Notes: a model not told the origin generated them from the letters alone. DNA of 64,000 nt from Bifidobacterium pseudocatenulatum DSM 20438 = JCM 1200 = LMG 10505 (GCF_001025215.1 NZ_AP012330.1:496001-560000), one strand, 5' to 3'. Positions 7,952-16,688 are shown, numbered from the stretch's first letter. Made by a program: numbers and translations.

Positions 7952-8692
7952 ATGACTTACAAACTAGTACTGCTCCGTCATGGACAGAGCGCATGGAATA
8001 AAACCAATCAGTTCACCGGCTGGGTCGACGTCCCGCTGACCGAGCAGGGTGTCGAGGAAGCCAAGAACGGCGGCCGCCTGCTCAAGGAGAAGAACGTCCT
8101 TCCGGATATCGTTTTCACCTCGATGCTGCGTCGTGCCATCAACACCGCCAACGTGGCTCTGGATGAGGCAGATCGTCTGTGGATTCCGGTCAAGCGCAGC
8201 TGGCGTCTGAACGAGCGTCACTACGGCGCTCTGCAGGGCAAGAACAAGACCGAGATCCGTCAGGAGTACGGTGACGAGAAGTTCATGCTGTGGCGCCGTT
8301 CCTACGCCACTCCGCCGCCGGAGATCGATCCGAACGACGAGTACGCGCAGAACAATGATCCGCGCTACACCGGCGATCCGGTTCCGGAAGCCGAATGCCT
8401 GGCCGACGTGGTCAAGCGCGTTGAGCCGTACTTCAAGTCCGACATCGAGCCGGAGCTGAAGGCTGGCAAGACCGTTCTGATCGCCGCTCACGGCAACTCC
8501 CTGCGCGCCATCGTGAAGATGCTCGACAACCTCTCCGAAGAGGAGATCGCCAAGGTCAACATCCCGACCGCAATGCCGCTGCTGTACGAGCTGGACGAGA
8601 ACTTCAAGCCGATCAAGCCGCGTGGCGAGTATCTGGATCCGGAAGCCGCCGCTGCTGGTGCCGCCGCTGTCGCCGCCCAGGGCCAGAAGTGA
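7952..8692 (+). CDS. gpmA: 2,3-bisphosphoglycerate-dependent phosphoglycerate mutase
   Basis: GpmA interconverts 3- and 2-phosphoglycerate in glycolysis. The 246-residue protein shows the phosphohistidine motif LRHGQSAWN near the N-terminus, the ERHYGALQG segment, and [12 protein letters not shown] with the second catalytic His, in the family order. The ATG at 7952 follows a -10 hexamer by 7 nt, so translation is probably leaderless. The C-terminus ends in an Ala-rich tail. In other actinobacteria gpm adjoins senX3-regX3; here a PhoU gene and a SenX3-like protein lie 3 kb downstream, so that neighbourhood is partly kept. Confidence 0.96.
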   Translation: MTYKLVLLRHGQSAWNKTNQFTGWVDVPLTEQGVEEAKNGGRLLKEKNVLPDIVFTSMLRRAINTANVALDEADRLWIPVKRSWRLNERHYGALQGKNKTEIRQEYGDEKFMLWRRSYATPPPEIDPNDEYAQNNDPRYTGDPVPEAECLADVVKRVEPYFKSDIEPELKAGKTVLIAAHGNSLRAIVKMLDNLSEEEIAKVNIPTAMPLLYELDENFKPIKPRGEYLDPEAAAAGAAAVAAQGQK

Positions 8693-8745
8693 GTTTGTTG
8701 CGATTGATACGCAGGTAATCGCGTTCAATCGTACGGAACGTATAT

Positions 8746-8786
8746 GAAAAGGTGGAAATCCACAGTATGTGGGTTTCCACCTTTTT
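8746..8786 (+). terminator. gpmA terminator
   Basis: GAAAAGGTGGAAA pairs with TTTCCACCTTTTT around a 15-nt loop. The A and T flanks make it able to work in both directions. Confidence 0.85.
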
Positions 8787-8812
8787 GCGTCCGGTATCTT
8801 TGTTGGGTTATT

Positions 8813-8865
8813 ACGTCCGTCTGCCGGATGAAATACGGAACATGAGATGTGCGGCAGACGGACGT
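8813..8865 (-). terminator. Long hairpin after oleate hydratase
   Basis: A perfect 14-bp inverted repeat, ACGTCCGTCTGCCG with CGGCAGACGGACGT, has a 25-nt loop and lies 15 nt past the stop of the minus-strand oleate hydratase gene. The minus strand has no T run here, so it may act as a 3'-end stabiliser or processing site, with 8746-8786 as the real terminator. Confidence 0.5.
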
Positions 8866-8879
8866 CAATCGCAATCGGC

Positions 8880-10739
8880 TCAGATCACGCCGTATTCCTT
8901 AAGTAACATCGGAATATCGGTGGAATCGAGCTTCTTCAGAATCTGCTTCAACACGGTCTTTTCAATGGGGTTGAGTTTCATGTCGGTAATCGGCTTGCCG
9001 TCACGCAGCATCACTGTGGCGTTGAGCAGGTTGCGTACGTCGTAGACCGAACCCCACACTTCCGGCACGCCACGGTCCACATCGCACAGCGTGTACACCG
9101 CTTCCATGCCGGTGCGCATCGAATACTCGGTGGTGAAGATCGTGTCGCGCGGGGTTTCGGCGAACTGGCCGAGGAATGCGAAATTCACGGCACCATCAGG
9201 CACCACATCAGGGCGGTCGCCGGCGGAACGAGGCATGAAGAACGCGTCGATGTATGGCATCATCACCGGAACGGTGTTCGCATGGTTCGTGGCGAGTTCC
9301 TTGATCTTGTCGGTCGGCACGCCCATATGGTAGAGCCATTCCTCGCAGATTTCCTCGCCAGTGCATTCCTGCATCGGCTTCTTCACATAGTTGCCGGGCT
9401 TGTCGGGGAACAGACCGTACACCCACACGCACAGCTGGTCTTTCGGCTGGTCGCGGAACTGCTGTTGACGGTTCAACGTCCAGCTCATCAGCCAGTTGGA
9501 ATCCTCAACGGTTACGATGCCGCCGGTCACCACATGGCCGGTGAACGGGTCACGCTTACAGATCTTCTGAATATACGGCGGAATCTCCATGTCAAGCGTG
9601 GTCACGGTGGCGCTCATCCACTTCGAATGCTCCGGATCGCCGCAGAACACGTCCGGGTGACCGAAACTCGGGTCTTGCTTGGCAATGCGACGCCACATGT
9701 CCCAGCCGCCGCCGGGCTTGATTTCCGGAGCCCATGCGGCCGCTTCGGTTTGCGAGCCCATGGTCGAGTTTTCCACGCAGCCACCATTGGTGATGAACAC
9801 CAAGTCGTTTTCGCCCAAATCAATGCTTCGCGCGGTGCCATCCGCTTCGGTCAGGTCGATGCGCGTAGCCATTTTCTTGGTTGGCGAACTGTACGGATTG
9901 CGTACGAACACGCCGGATTCAGCCTGCTTCTTCAAAATCGTGTCTTGACCGGTGCCGGTATGCGAACGTACCGGTCCCATGCCTCCGCCAATCTTGAAAT
10001 CGACATTCTCCACTTTCGCGTTGTAGTGGAACTGCACGCCGAATCCTTCCAAATACTTGATCATCGGCAGAATCATCGACTCATACTGGTTGTAACGGGT
10101 GAAACGCAACGCACTGAAGTCCGGCAATCCGCCAATATGATGAATATATCGACGGATATACAGCTTCATTTCCAACGCACTATGGGTGCGCCAGTACATC
10201 CAGAAATTCGAATTGAAAACCTCATCGTCGAAATAATCAGAAATTTTCTTGCCGTACAGTTCCTCATTCGGCGTGAAGAACAATTGCATGATCTCCATCG
10301 AGGCTTTGTCTGACAGATTGAATTTGCCGTTCGTGCCTGCGTCAACGCCGCGCGCTTTCGTGGAGCGGCAGAGTGAGAAGTTGGGATCTTCCTTGTTCAG
10401 CCAGTAATACTCGTCAAGTACGGAAACGCCTTCCGTTTCGATGGATGGAATGGAACGGAACATGTCCCACATCACTTCGAAATGGTTGTCCATTTCACGG
10501 CCGCCGCGCATCACATAGCCAACGCCGGGAATATTTGCGCCATCGCAGGCGCCTCCCGGAACCGCGTCCTTTTCGAATACGTGAATGTGGCTGCCCGGCA
10601 GTTGCGCATCTCGCACCAGGTAACAGGCTGCGGTGAGTGCGGCCAAGCCGGTGCCGATGATGTACGCGTTCTTGCTGTCCATGCCTTCGGGTTTCTTCGG
10701 TCGGGCGAATGCTTCGTAATTGCCGTTGGAATAATACAT
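8880..10739 (-). CDS. ohyA: Oleate hydratase (myosin-cross-reactive antigen family)
   Basis: This FAD enzyme adds water to the cis-9 double bond of oleic and linoleic acid, giving 10-hydroxy fatty acids; in gut bacteria it detoxifies unsaturated fatty acids. The 619-residue protein has the FAD-binding YIIGTGLAALTAACYL near residue 26, then FEKDAVPGGACDG and the GGREMDNHFEVMWD segment characteristic of MCRA proteins. Its length fits the family. The ATG at 10739 has the strong site AAAGGAGG 6 nt upstream. The gene stands alone, without the TetR-type regulator often seen beside it. A small palindrome lies 24 bp upstream of the start codon. Confidence 0.93.
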   Translation of the reverse strand: MYYSNGNYEAFARPKKPEGMDSKNAYIIGTGLAALTAACYLVRDAQLPGSHIHVFEKDAVPGGACDGANIPGVGYVMRGGREMDNHFEVMWDMFRSIPSIETEGVSVLDEYYWLNKEDPNFSLCRSTKARGVDAGTNGKFNLSDKASMEIMQLFFTPNEELYGKKISDYFDDEVFNSNFWMYWRTHSALEMKLYIRRYIHHIGGLPDFSALRFTRYNQYESMILPMIKYLEGFGVQFHYNAKVENVDFKIGGGMGPVRSHTGTGQDTILKKQAESGVFVRNPYSSPTKKMATRIDLTEADGTARSIDLGENDLVFITNGGCVENSTMGSQTEAAAWAPEIKPGGGWDMWRRIAKQDPSFGHPDVFCGDPEHSKWMSATVTTLDMEIPPYIQKICKRDPFTGHVVTGGIVTVEDSNWLMSWTLNRQQQFRDQPKDQLCVWVYGLFPDKPGNYVKKPMQECTGEEICEEWLYHMGVPTDKIKELATNHANTVPVMMPYIDAFFMPRSAGDRPDVVPDGAVNFAFLGQFAETPRDTIFTTEYSMRTGMEAVYTLCDVDRGVPEVWGSVYDVRNLLNATVMLRDGKPITDMKLNPIEKTVLKQILKKLDSTDIPMLLKEYGVI

Positions 10740-10762
10740 GACTGCCTCCTTTGGATGTCACT

Positions 10763-10775
10763 GCACATATTGTGC
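10763..10775. promoter_or_regulatory. Candidate operator upstream of oleate hydratase
   Basis: GCACA-tat-TGTGC is a 13-bp palindrome in the 5' leader region of the gene. It is a possible repressor site, and no regulator is encoded nearby. Confidence 0.3.
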
Positions 10776-10892
10776 CGCGACATTGCGTAAAAGTATATGG
10801 GCAAAAAATAGACAGATTGTTTAATTTTTCTTACGGCTTGACGAAAGTGAAATAATGCGGGAGATAGTGCTTGACGATTCGTGCTGAAAGAT

Positions 10893-10943
10893 TGCAAAAA
10901 CAAAACAAGAAGGCGGCTTCAGTGGGGAACGGAAGCCGCCTTC
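10893..10943 (-). terminator. phoU terminator
   Basis: A 12-bp perfect stem, GAAGGCGGCTTC with GAAGCCGCCTTC, is followed on the minus strand by TTGTTTTGTTTTTGC. Confidence 0.85.
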
Positions 10944-10981
10944 TCAAAAAGAAGATGAAAAAGAAGATCGCAAGAAAAAAA

Positions 10982-11662
10982 TCAGGCGATGTCGGTGTCT
11001 TCGTCGCGGGTCGGCTCCTTGGACGGGTCGAAACCGGAGACGATGTACACCACGCGGCGAGCCGCGGACACGGCGTGATCGCCAAGACGCTCCATGAAGC
11101 GGCCGATCAGCACCACGTCGATGAGCTGCTGGTTGGTGCCGGACCAATCCGCGGACTGAGCCAGTTCAAAGGTCTTCTTGTGCAGTTCGTCGAGCTTGTC
11201 GTCGTTGATGATGATCTGTTCGGCGGTCTTGGTGTCGCGGTCAGACAGCATGGCCACGGTCTGGTCGGCGACGTCGTTCAGGAACGCCTGCATTTCGGCG
11301 AACAGCGGTTGGGCTTCGGCCGGCAGCGGGGAAGCCGGGTAGGTGCGGCGGGCGGCTTCGGCGATGTGACGGGCCAGATCGCCCATACGTTCGAAGGTGG
11401 TGGCCAAACGCATGGTGGAAACAACCACGCGCAGATCGGTGGCAACCGGGTTCTGCTTGGCCAGCAGCTTCACGCACTGGTCGACAACGCTGGCTTCGAG
11501 GGCATCGATTTCGATGTCGCCGTCGATAACGGCCTGGGCGGCTTCAAGATTCTGGTTCAGCAGCGCGTCGCCGGCACCGTTGATCGCCTTGCGCACGCCT
11601 TTGACCATGTGGTCGAGATCATCGGCAACAGCCTTGAGCTCCTCGTTGAAAATAACGCGCAT
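10982..11662 (-). CDS. phoU: Phosphate-signalling protein PhoU
   Basis: PhoU links the Pst phosphate transporter to a two-component sensor and damps phosphate-starvation signalling. The 226-residue all-helical protein has two three-helix repeats, each with the metal-binding E/DxxxD-type motif: TFERMGDLARHIAE in the first repeat and FMERLGDHAVSAAR in the second. The ATG at 11662 follows GAAAGG with suitable spacing. It diverges from a SenX3-like kinase gene across a region with Pho-box-like repeats, a logical arrangement for phosphate control. The pst genes and a response regulator are not in the window. Confidence 0.93.
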   Translation of the reverse strand: MRVIFNEELKAVADDLDHMVKGVRKAINGAGDALLNQNLEAAQAVIDGDIEIDALEASVVDQCVKLLAKQNPVATDLRVVVSTMRLATTFERMGDLARHIAEAARRTYPASPLPAEAQPLFAEMQAFLNDVADQTVAMLSDRDTKTAEQIIINDDKLDELHKKTFELAQSADWSGTNQQLIDVVLIGRFMERLGDHAVSAARRVVYIVSGFDPSKEPTRDEDTDIA

Positions 11663-11716
11663 GTGACTTGCCTTTCAATGCTTCATATATATCTGGGTTC
11701 GATATAACCTCTCACA

Positions 11717-11745
11717 AGTCTATTAGACAAACGCCATATTCGTAA
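11717..11745 (-). promoter_or_regulatory. Probable phoU promoter
   Basis: On the minus strand, TTACGA (-35), a 17-bp spacer and TAGACT (-10) precede phoU by about 55 nt. The GTTCAC repeats lie just upstream of this -35, where an activator would bind. Confidence 0.5.
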
Positions 11746-11759
11746 CCACTGCTCGTGTT

Positions 11760-11804
11760 GTTCCGTCAAAGTTCACCAACGCGTTCACCTTGTGTTCACG
11801 AACG
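11760..11804 (+). promoter_or_regulatory. Pho-box-like array of GTTCAC direct repeats
   Basis: GTTCCG at 11760 and GTTCAC at 11771, 11783 and 11794 are spaced 11, 12 and 11 bp apart, about one helical turn. Streptomyces PhoP binds direct repeats of GTTCACC-type 11-mers, so this array between phoU and the kinase-like gene is a good candidate operator for a PhoP/RegX3-type regulator. Confidence 0.6.
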
Positions 11805-11821
11805 AGCGGTGGTGTCGCGAG

Positions 11822-11849
11822 TTGGGGAGCCTCAAGAGTGTGCAACAAT
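11822..11849 (+). promoter_or_regulatory. Possible promoter of the kinase-like gene
   Basis: TTGGGG (-35), a 16-bp spacer and AACAAT (-10) end 6 nt before the ATG at 11856. No Shine-Dalgarno site is present. Confidence 0.35.
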
Positions 11850-11855
11850 GAAACC

Positions 11856-13037
11856 ATGGTTGAATCTTTGGGTTCGTGGTGGCGTTCGCTGACGCACCGC
11901 AACGACGATGATGAGCATGATGCCGATGACGACACATTGGATGATGCCACCAACGCGTTGCTTTCCATGCTGCCGTTGGCTTCCGTCGTAGTTGACGAGC
12001 ATGACGAAGTGATTCGCGCGCACCCGTCGGCGTATGCGCTTGGCGTGGTGCGCGATGATGCCATCGCGGAAGAGACCGTGCTTCGCGCAGTGCATGAGGT
12101 GCGTTCCTGTGGCGGCAACAAACAATTTGATTTGACCACCACCACCCAATATGTCGCCCAGCAAGTGCCGAAGGCAGGCAAACCAACCACACGTGAAATC
12201 GCGCGCCAGGCACTGATAGGGCAGTCAAACCCCAATACTTCCGGCGCAACCGTTTCCCGACCCAACTGGCTGAAAATCATCGTCGGCAAACTCAATGAGA
12301 ATCTCATGGTTGTGCTCATCAGCGATGTGAGCGAAAGCGTACGATTCTCGCAGGTGCGCGATTCGTTCATCACCAACGTTTCCGAACAATTGCTTGAGCC
12401 GACGCAATCATTGGAACAGCTGGCGGACATTGTGGAACGGGGCGGTGCCAGCCAACAGGACGTCGAACGCAACGCCACGCAGCTGCGTCAATCCTGTTCC
12501 CGTCTTGAGCATATGATTTCCGATCTGCTGCTGCTGATCAAAGCGCAGGAGCCAATCCTGCCGACCGCCGACAATCGCATCAACGTGATGGAACAGGTAC
12601 AAGCCGTGGTGCAGGCGCATCTCGATATGGCTGCGCAACGCGGCATCACCATCGAGACCGGCGGTGACGAATCGCTATGCATCAATGGCGAAGCCGATCA
12701 GATTCAGGCGGCGCTCGCAAAATTGATTGAAAACGCGATTACGTATTCAAAAGACGGTTCTACGGTGAATGTCGTCGCCAAAGCCAATGAGGAGCATACG
12801 GAAGCGGTAATCAGTGTTCTCGATCGAGGCAAAGGCATCGCCATCGGCGAACAGAACCGTATTTTTGAACGGTTCTATCGCGGCAGCAATCAGAATGAGC
12901 ATTCCGGTGACGGCATTGGCTTGGGACTTGCGATTGTCAAGCATGTTGCGTTGACTCACCATGGTTCCGCGTCGGTGTGGAGCAGCCCGGGGCAGGGAAG
13001 CACGTTCGCCTTGGTGCTGCCGTTGGGCGGGGAATGA
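11856..13037 (+). CDS. SenX3-like histidine kinase homologue lacking the phosphoacceptor His
   Basis: The 393-residue protein has a PAS-like region (about residues 30-160), a HisKA-like dimerisation region (165-235) and a HATPase domain with an N-box (LIENAITYS), a G1 box (DRGKGIAIG) and a G2 box (GDGIGLGLAIVKH). The H-box, normally N-V-S-H-E-L-R-T-P, reads NVSEQLLEP here, so Glu177 replaces the phosphoacceptor His. There is no membrane helix, whereas SenX3 has two, and no response regulator adjoins it. It is therefore unlikely to autophosphorylate in the usual way; it could act as an ATP-binding partner or phosphatase for another two-component pair. Position beside phoU suggests a phosphate role. 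Confidence 0.85.
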   Translation: MVESLGSWWRSLTHRNDDDEHDADDDTLDDATNALLSMLPLASVVVDEHDEVIRAHPSAYALGVVRDDAIAEETVLRAVHEVRSCGGNKQFDLTTTTQYVAQQVPKAGKPTTREIARQALIGQSNPNTSGATVSRPNWLKIIVGKLNENLMVVLISDVSESVRFSQVRDSFITNVSEQLLEPTQSLEQLADIVERGGASQQDVERNATQLRQSCSRLEHMISDLLLLIKAQEPILPTADNRINVMEQVQAVVQAHLDMAAQRGITIETGGDESLCINGEADQIQAALAKLIENAITYSKDGSTVNVVAKANEEHTEAVISVLDRGKGIAIGEQNRIFERFYRGSNQNEHSGDGIGLGLAIVKHVALTHHGSASVWSSPGQGSTFALVLPLGGE

Positions 13038-13085
13038 TGTAAGACATTCGGCAGATGTTGCAAATATCTCAAATGGAGATAATGC

Positions 13086-13133
13086 GATGCCCGTCTCGCT
13101 TTCGATAAGGCAAGACGGGCATCATATTTTTTT
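13086..13133 (+). terminator. Terminator of the kinase-like gene
   Basis: GATGCCCGTCT and AGACGGGCATC form an 11-bp perfect stem, followed by ATATTTTTTT. Confidence 0.9.
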
Positions 13134-13160
13134 GAGGATTTTTCGGGGGTATATTGCCGA

Positions 13161-13415
13161 TTACTCGCCAAGACGGCGATAATCCCAACGGTCGAAATGC
13201 TCCCAAACCAGCATGAGCACGCCGATGACCGTACCCGCTTCGCAGACGGTTTGCGCGCGTTCCGCGTCGATGCCGAATGCGATAAGTACGATGCAGACCA
13301 CCAAAGCGATGGCCCATAGCGCGGTGCCAAACATGAATACCTTGCGTAGGTCGACGCGCACCGGTTTCGGCGAAGGTTTCCTCACGCTGGGATCAATAAT
13401 CGGAGCAATCTTCAT
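13161..13415 (-). CDS. DUF2530 small membrane protein
   Basis: This 84-residue protein has two predicted membrane helices (about residues 27-48 and 58-72) after a proline-rich, basic N-terminus. The pattern FGTALWAIALVVCIVLIAFG followed by a WEHFDRWDYRR tail fits the actinobacterial DUF2530 family, whose function is unknown. It lies 21 nt downstream of serC on the same strand and is probably co-transcribed with it. Its stop codon faces the kinase-like gene. Confidence 0.75.
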   Translation of the reverse strand: MKIAPIIDPSVRKPSPKPVRVDLRKVFMFGTALWAIALVVCIVLIAFGIDAERAQTVCEAGTVIGVLMLVWEHFDRWDYRRLGE

Positions 13416-13436
13416 ATCGCCACACCTTACCTTGCA

Positions 13437-14579
13437 TCAGAGATGTTCCACCACGTAGTCGATACAGCGGGTGAGCGCATCCACATCGCTGGGTTCCACG
13501 GACGGGAACACGCCGATGCGAAGCTGGTTTCGGCCGAGCTTACGGTATCCGTTGGTGTCCACAATGCCGTTTTCGCGCAATGCCGCCACCACTTGGGATG
13601 CATTGATGCCATCGTTGATATCGATGGTGACCACGGCGTTGGAGCGCGCGTTCCTGTCGTTTACGAACGGGGAGGCGTAATCGGACTTCTCCGCCCACTG
13701 GTACAGCAGGGACGCAGACCTTGCGCAGCGGGCCGAAGCCCAGGCGAGCCCACCGTTGTCGTTGAGCCAACGAACCTGGTTTTCCAGCATGATCAGCGTT
13801 GCCACTGCCGGCGTGTTGAGCGTCTGATCCTTGCGGGAATTCTCGATGGCCGAAGTCAGGGAAAGGAACGGAGGAATCCAGCGGCGTGCGCCCGGAAGAT
13901 CCACGCTTTTGGCGATGCCGTAGGCGCGTTCGATTGCAGCGGGGGAGAGTACGGCAATCCATAGTCCGCCATCGGATCCGAAAGCTTTTTGCGGCGAGAA
14001 ATAGTAGGCGTCGGTCTGGCTGATGTCGACCGGCAGCGCGCCGGCGCCACTGGTGGCGTCGATCAGCGTGAGCGCACCCTGCTCCTTGGTGCCTGCGATG
14101 CGTTTGATCGGTGCGGCAACGCCGGTGGAAGTCTCATTGTGGGCCCAGCAATAAGTGTCCACGTATTCCGTGAGCTCAGGCAGGCGATATGTTCCCGGCT
14201 CTCCTGCGAAAATCTCCGGCTCCTCAAGGAACGGTGCGGATTGCGCTGACTTGGCGAACTTCGAGCTGAATGAGCCGTACGTGCCGAATGCGGCCTTGCG
14301 GGTGATCAGCGAGGCGCAGGCGATATCCCAGAACGCGCTGGCTCCGCCGTTGCCCAGCACCACTTCGTAGCCATCGGGAATCTGGAAGAATTCGGACAGT
14401 CCTTCGCGGATTGAGCCGACCACCTGCTTGATGGGGGTCTGTCGATGGGAGGTTCCCAGAAGATTACGGGCTCCCTTATCGAGCGCTTGGATTTGCTCCG
14501 GGCGGATTTTGGTCGGCCCTGAGCCGAAACGTCCGTCTTCCGGAAGCACGTTGGAAGGAATGGTCACAGTGTTCGTCAT
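13437..14579 (-). CDS. serC: Phosphoserine aminotransferase
   Basis: SerC transfers an amino group from glutamate to 3-phosphohydroxypyruvate in serine synthesis, using pyridoxal phosphate. The 380-residue protein begins with the typical substrate-binding GRFGSGPTKIR, carries the PLP-binding lysine in FSPQKAFGSDGG, and ends with RIGVFPSVEPSDVDALT. Features match the actinobacterial SerC type rather than the E. coli one. The ATG at 14579 is preceded by TACCCT with an 8-nt gap and no ribosome-binding site. It is the first gene of a two-gene unit with DUF2530. Confidence 0.95.
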   Translation of the reverse strand: MTNTVTIPSNVLPEDGRFGSGPTKIRPEQIQALDKGARNLLGTSHRQTPIKQVVGSIREGLSEFFQIPDGYEVVLGNGGASAFWDIACASLITRKAAFGTYGSFSSKFAKSAQSAPFLEEPEIFAGEPGTYRLPELTEYVDTYCWAHNETSTGVAAPIKRIAGTKEQGALTLIDATSGAGALPVDISQTDAYYFSPQKAFGSDGGLWIAVLSPAAIERAYGIAKSVDLPGARRWIPPFLSLTSAIENSRKDQTLNTPAVATLIMLENQVRWLNDNGGLAWASARCARSASLLYQWAEKSDYASPFVNDRNARSNAVVTIDINDGINASQVVAALRENGIVDTNGYRKLGRNQLRIGVFPSVEPSDVDALTRCIDYVVEHL

Positions 14580-14587
14580 GACAACCT

Positions 14588-14593
14588 AGGGTA
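14588..14593 (-). promoter_or_regulatory. -10 element of serC
   Basis: On the minus strand TACCCT is followed by 8 nt and the start codon of serC, another leaderless arrangement. The -35 is not clear. Confidence 0.35.
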
Positions 14594-14761
14594 GTCAGAT
14601 GGTCGGATTGTGCGTGGTGATGACCGCTTTTCGGAACCATGACGTGGCGATGATGACTGCGATATCCCGGTGTCGGTGTAGCCTGAGCTTCCGTGACGGT
14701 TCTGTAACCACGCGGTCATAAGCCTGCTGTGGTTGAAGTAATCCGCAAGGAGTGTTGATAT

Positions 14762-15703
14762 ATGAGGCATGCGGCGCATAAAGCTGCCAAGGTTTCGAAT
14801 GAGCGTTTCAGCGTTGCCAAGGCGCTGTTCACCTCGAGCCGCGGTTCCCACACCGCCAAGGCCGTTCGTATGGTCCAGCTGGCAAATGGTGGGGGTGCCG
14901 TTGTAGGTCTTGAGCCTGCGGTTGCCGAAAAGCTGAATGAAGTGGCTCCGATGAGCCGCCGCGCCATGCGTGAAGCCGCTCGTGCGGCCGGTCGTCGCTC
15001 CGCATTCATGGCTTCCGCATCGCTGGCTGCGTTGGTTGGCACCGCGGCCACTGCCATGGCGGTCGGCCAGCAGAATGCGTCTGAAATGACTTTTGCCGAC
15101 AATGCCACCACTACCACGCAGATGAAGCGTGTCTCCGACGATGCGGCATCCCGTTCCGAGTCCCGTAGCGATCTAGACGCTCTGGCCTCCACCAGCAATA
15201 GCGGTGATTGGCAGCTTGGCGAAACCAGTTCCTCCATGGACACGAATCTTCTGTCAAAGTCCATTGCCGACAATCCCAATGTCGCCGTTCTCATGGATCA
15301 GGACGCCGGTCTTCTTCCTTCGGGCTTCAATCCGAACCACGGCACCGGTGATACCGGCAATGACTATCCATACGGTCAGTGCACATGGTGGGCGTATACC
15401 CGTCGTGCACAGCTTGGCCTGCCTGCCGGAAGCCATTTTGGTGATGCGCGGAGTTGGGGTGATTCCGCTCGCGCTCTCGGCTATTGGGTTGACAATACGG
15501 CACGTCACGTTGGCGATATTGTGGTATTCGCTCCAGGCCAAATGGGCGCGGACAGCTATTACGGGCATGTCGCGATTGTCGAAGGAGTGAATGCCGACGG
15601 TTCGATTAAGATTTCGGAATCCAACGTCAGGGGTCTTGGCGTGATTTCCGATCGTACGTTCACTGCGCAGGAAGCTTCGCAGTTGACATATATCCATTAC
15701 TGA
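14762..15703 (+). CDS. Secreted CHAP-domain peptidoglycan hydrolase
   Basis: The 313-residue protein carries a C-terminal CHAP domain, which cleaves peptidoglycan amide bonds with a Cys-His pair. The catalytic Cys is in YPYGQCTWWAY (about residue 206) and the His in YYGHVAIVEG (about 262). A hydrophobic segment at about residues 81-100 (FMASASLAALVGTAATAMAV), after a long basic N-terminus, probably acts as a signal or anchor. A Ser/Thr-rich linker follows. The ATG at 14762 has AAGGAG 9 nt upstream. An NlpC/P60 hydrolase gene follows about 140 bp downstream, so both may serve cell separation. Confidence 0.9.
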   Translation: MRHAAHKAAKVSNERFSVAKALFTSSRGSHTAKAVRMVQLANGGGAVVGLEPAVAEKLNEVAPMSRRAMREAARAAGRRSAFMASASLAALVGTAATAMAVGQQNASEMTFADNATTTTQMKRVSDDAASRSESRSDLDALASTSNSGDWQLGETSSSMDTNLLSKSIADNPNVAVLMDQDAGLLPSGFNPNHGTGDTGNDYPYGQCTWWAYTRRAQLGLPAGSHFGDARSWGDSARALGYWVDNTARHVGDIVVFAPGQMGADSYYGHVAIVEGVNADGSIKISESNVRGLGVISDRTFTAQEASQLTYIHY

Positions 15704-15842
15704 TTTCTCTGTTTTCGTTAATCTGCGCTTGCCGCACTTTTTTGGCGTAGCGTGATTGCGTCGGCGTGTCGCGTGATATGACACTGTTCTGGTTATCTTG
15801 CTGTTCTGCTGCGGGGGAACGTGTATGGTAGCTTCAGACACG

Positions 15843-16580
15843 ATGAATATTGCTAAACGTTTCACGAGTATCTTCGCCGTTGTTGCTGTATCTGCCTTGT
15901 TGGGTGCGGCGGTTCCCGCCGCAAGCGCAGGCGGTGCTATGGCTGATACCACGGTAACCGCTACACGTTCTTTCCCGAAGACCACCGCGGCCAAGCGTGA
16001 TTTTCTCGCCGAGCACACATCCACGGATGTTGAATCTAACGCCGATTGGGGTGGCATCGAAAGCTTGGATGTTCCCCAGACCGAGTCTCAGGCGGAAAAG
16101 GACCAGAAGGCTCAGGAGCAGGCTGAGGCCGAAGCTCAAGCACAGGCGGCCCAAGCTCAGGCACAGGCTGAATCTCAGGCTGCCAGTCGTTCTTCCGATC
16201 GTGCTTCCATCAGCGTTCCTACGGCTCCCGCGAGTGCCACTGGGCAGGCTCTGGCCGACTACGCTCTGCAGTTCCAAGGTTATCCTTACGTGGCCGGAGG
16301 CAATACTCCGTCCGGCTGGGATTGCTCTGGTTTCGTACAGTGGGTGTTCGCCCAGTTCGGGGTAAGCCTGCCGCATTATTCTGGCGCCCAGATGAGCGTT
16401 GGAACGGCAGTTGGAAGCATTGCCGAAGCAGCTCCTGGGGATATCATCGTCAATACTCAGCATGCCGCGATCTATATTGGCAACGGCATGGTGATCAACG
16501 CGCTGAATCCGGCTCAGGGAACGCAGGTCACTTCGCTGGCCGTGTTCTCAGGTGGCTATGCGATTCGTCGTGTGCTCTGA
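15843..16580 (+). CDS. Secreted NlpC/P60-family peptidoglycan endopeptidase
   Basis: The 245-residue protein has an N-terminal signal peptide (NIAKRFTSIFAVVAVSALLG, cleavage likely after the ASA near residue 29), an Ala/Gln/Glu-rich coiled-coil linker (about 80-120) and a C-terminal NlpC/P60 domain. The catalytic Cys is in WDCSGFVQWVF and the His in NTQHAAIYIG. Such enzymes cut D-Glu-diaminoacid bonds in peptidoglycan stems and help daughter cells separate. I chose the ATG at 15843 because it gives a compact signal peptide; an in-frame ATG at 15825 adds six residues and cannot be excluded. A terminator follows. Confidence 0.9.
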   Translation: MNIAKRFTSIFAVVAVSALLGAAVPAASAGGAMADTTVTATRSFPKTTAAKRDFLAEHTSTDVESNADWGGIESLDVPQTESQAEKDQKAQEQAEAEAQAQAAQAQAQAESQAASRSSDRASISVPTAPASATGQALADYALQFQGYPYVAGGNTPSGWDCSGFVQWVFAQFGVSLPHYSGAQMSVGTAVGSIAEAAPGDIIVNTQHAAIYIGNGMVINALNPAQGTQVTSLAVFSGGYAIRRVL

Positions 16581-16604
16581 GTGAACATACGGTTTGATTT
16601 TTTT

Positions 16605-16635
16605 AAGGCGTATCCTTTCGGGGATACGCCTTTTT
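16605..16635 (+). terminator. Terminator after the NlpC/P60 gene
   Basis: AAGGCGTATCC pairs with GGATACGCCTT, followed by TTT. It is a strong Rho-independent terminator. Confidence 0.9.
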
Positions 16636-16658
16636 GTATGGAAAAGACCGAGTCGTTA

Positions 16659-16688
16659 CTGACAAAACCGCATGTCGCGCGGTATGGT
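16659..16688 (+). promoter_or_regulatory. Promoter of the uspA-like gene
   Basis: CTGACA (-35, 16659-16664), an 18-bp spacer and TATGGT (-10, 16683-16688) precede a leader of about 50 nt with a strong ribosome-binding site. Confidence 0.55.
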
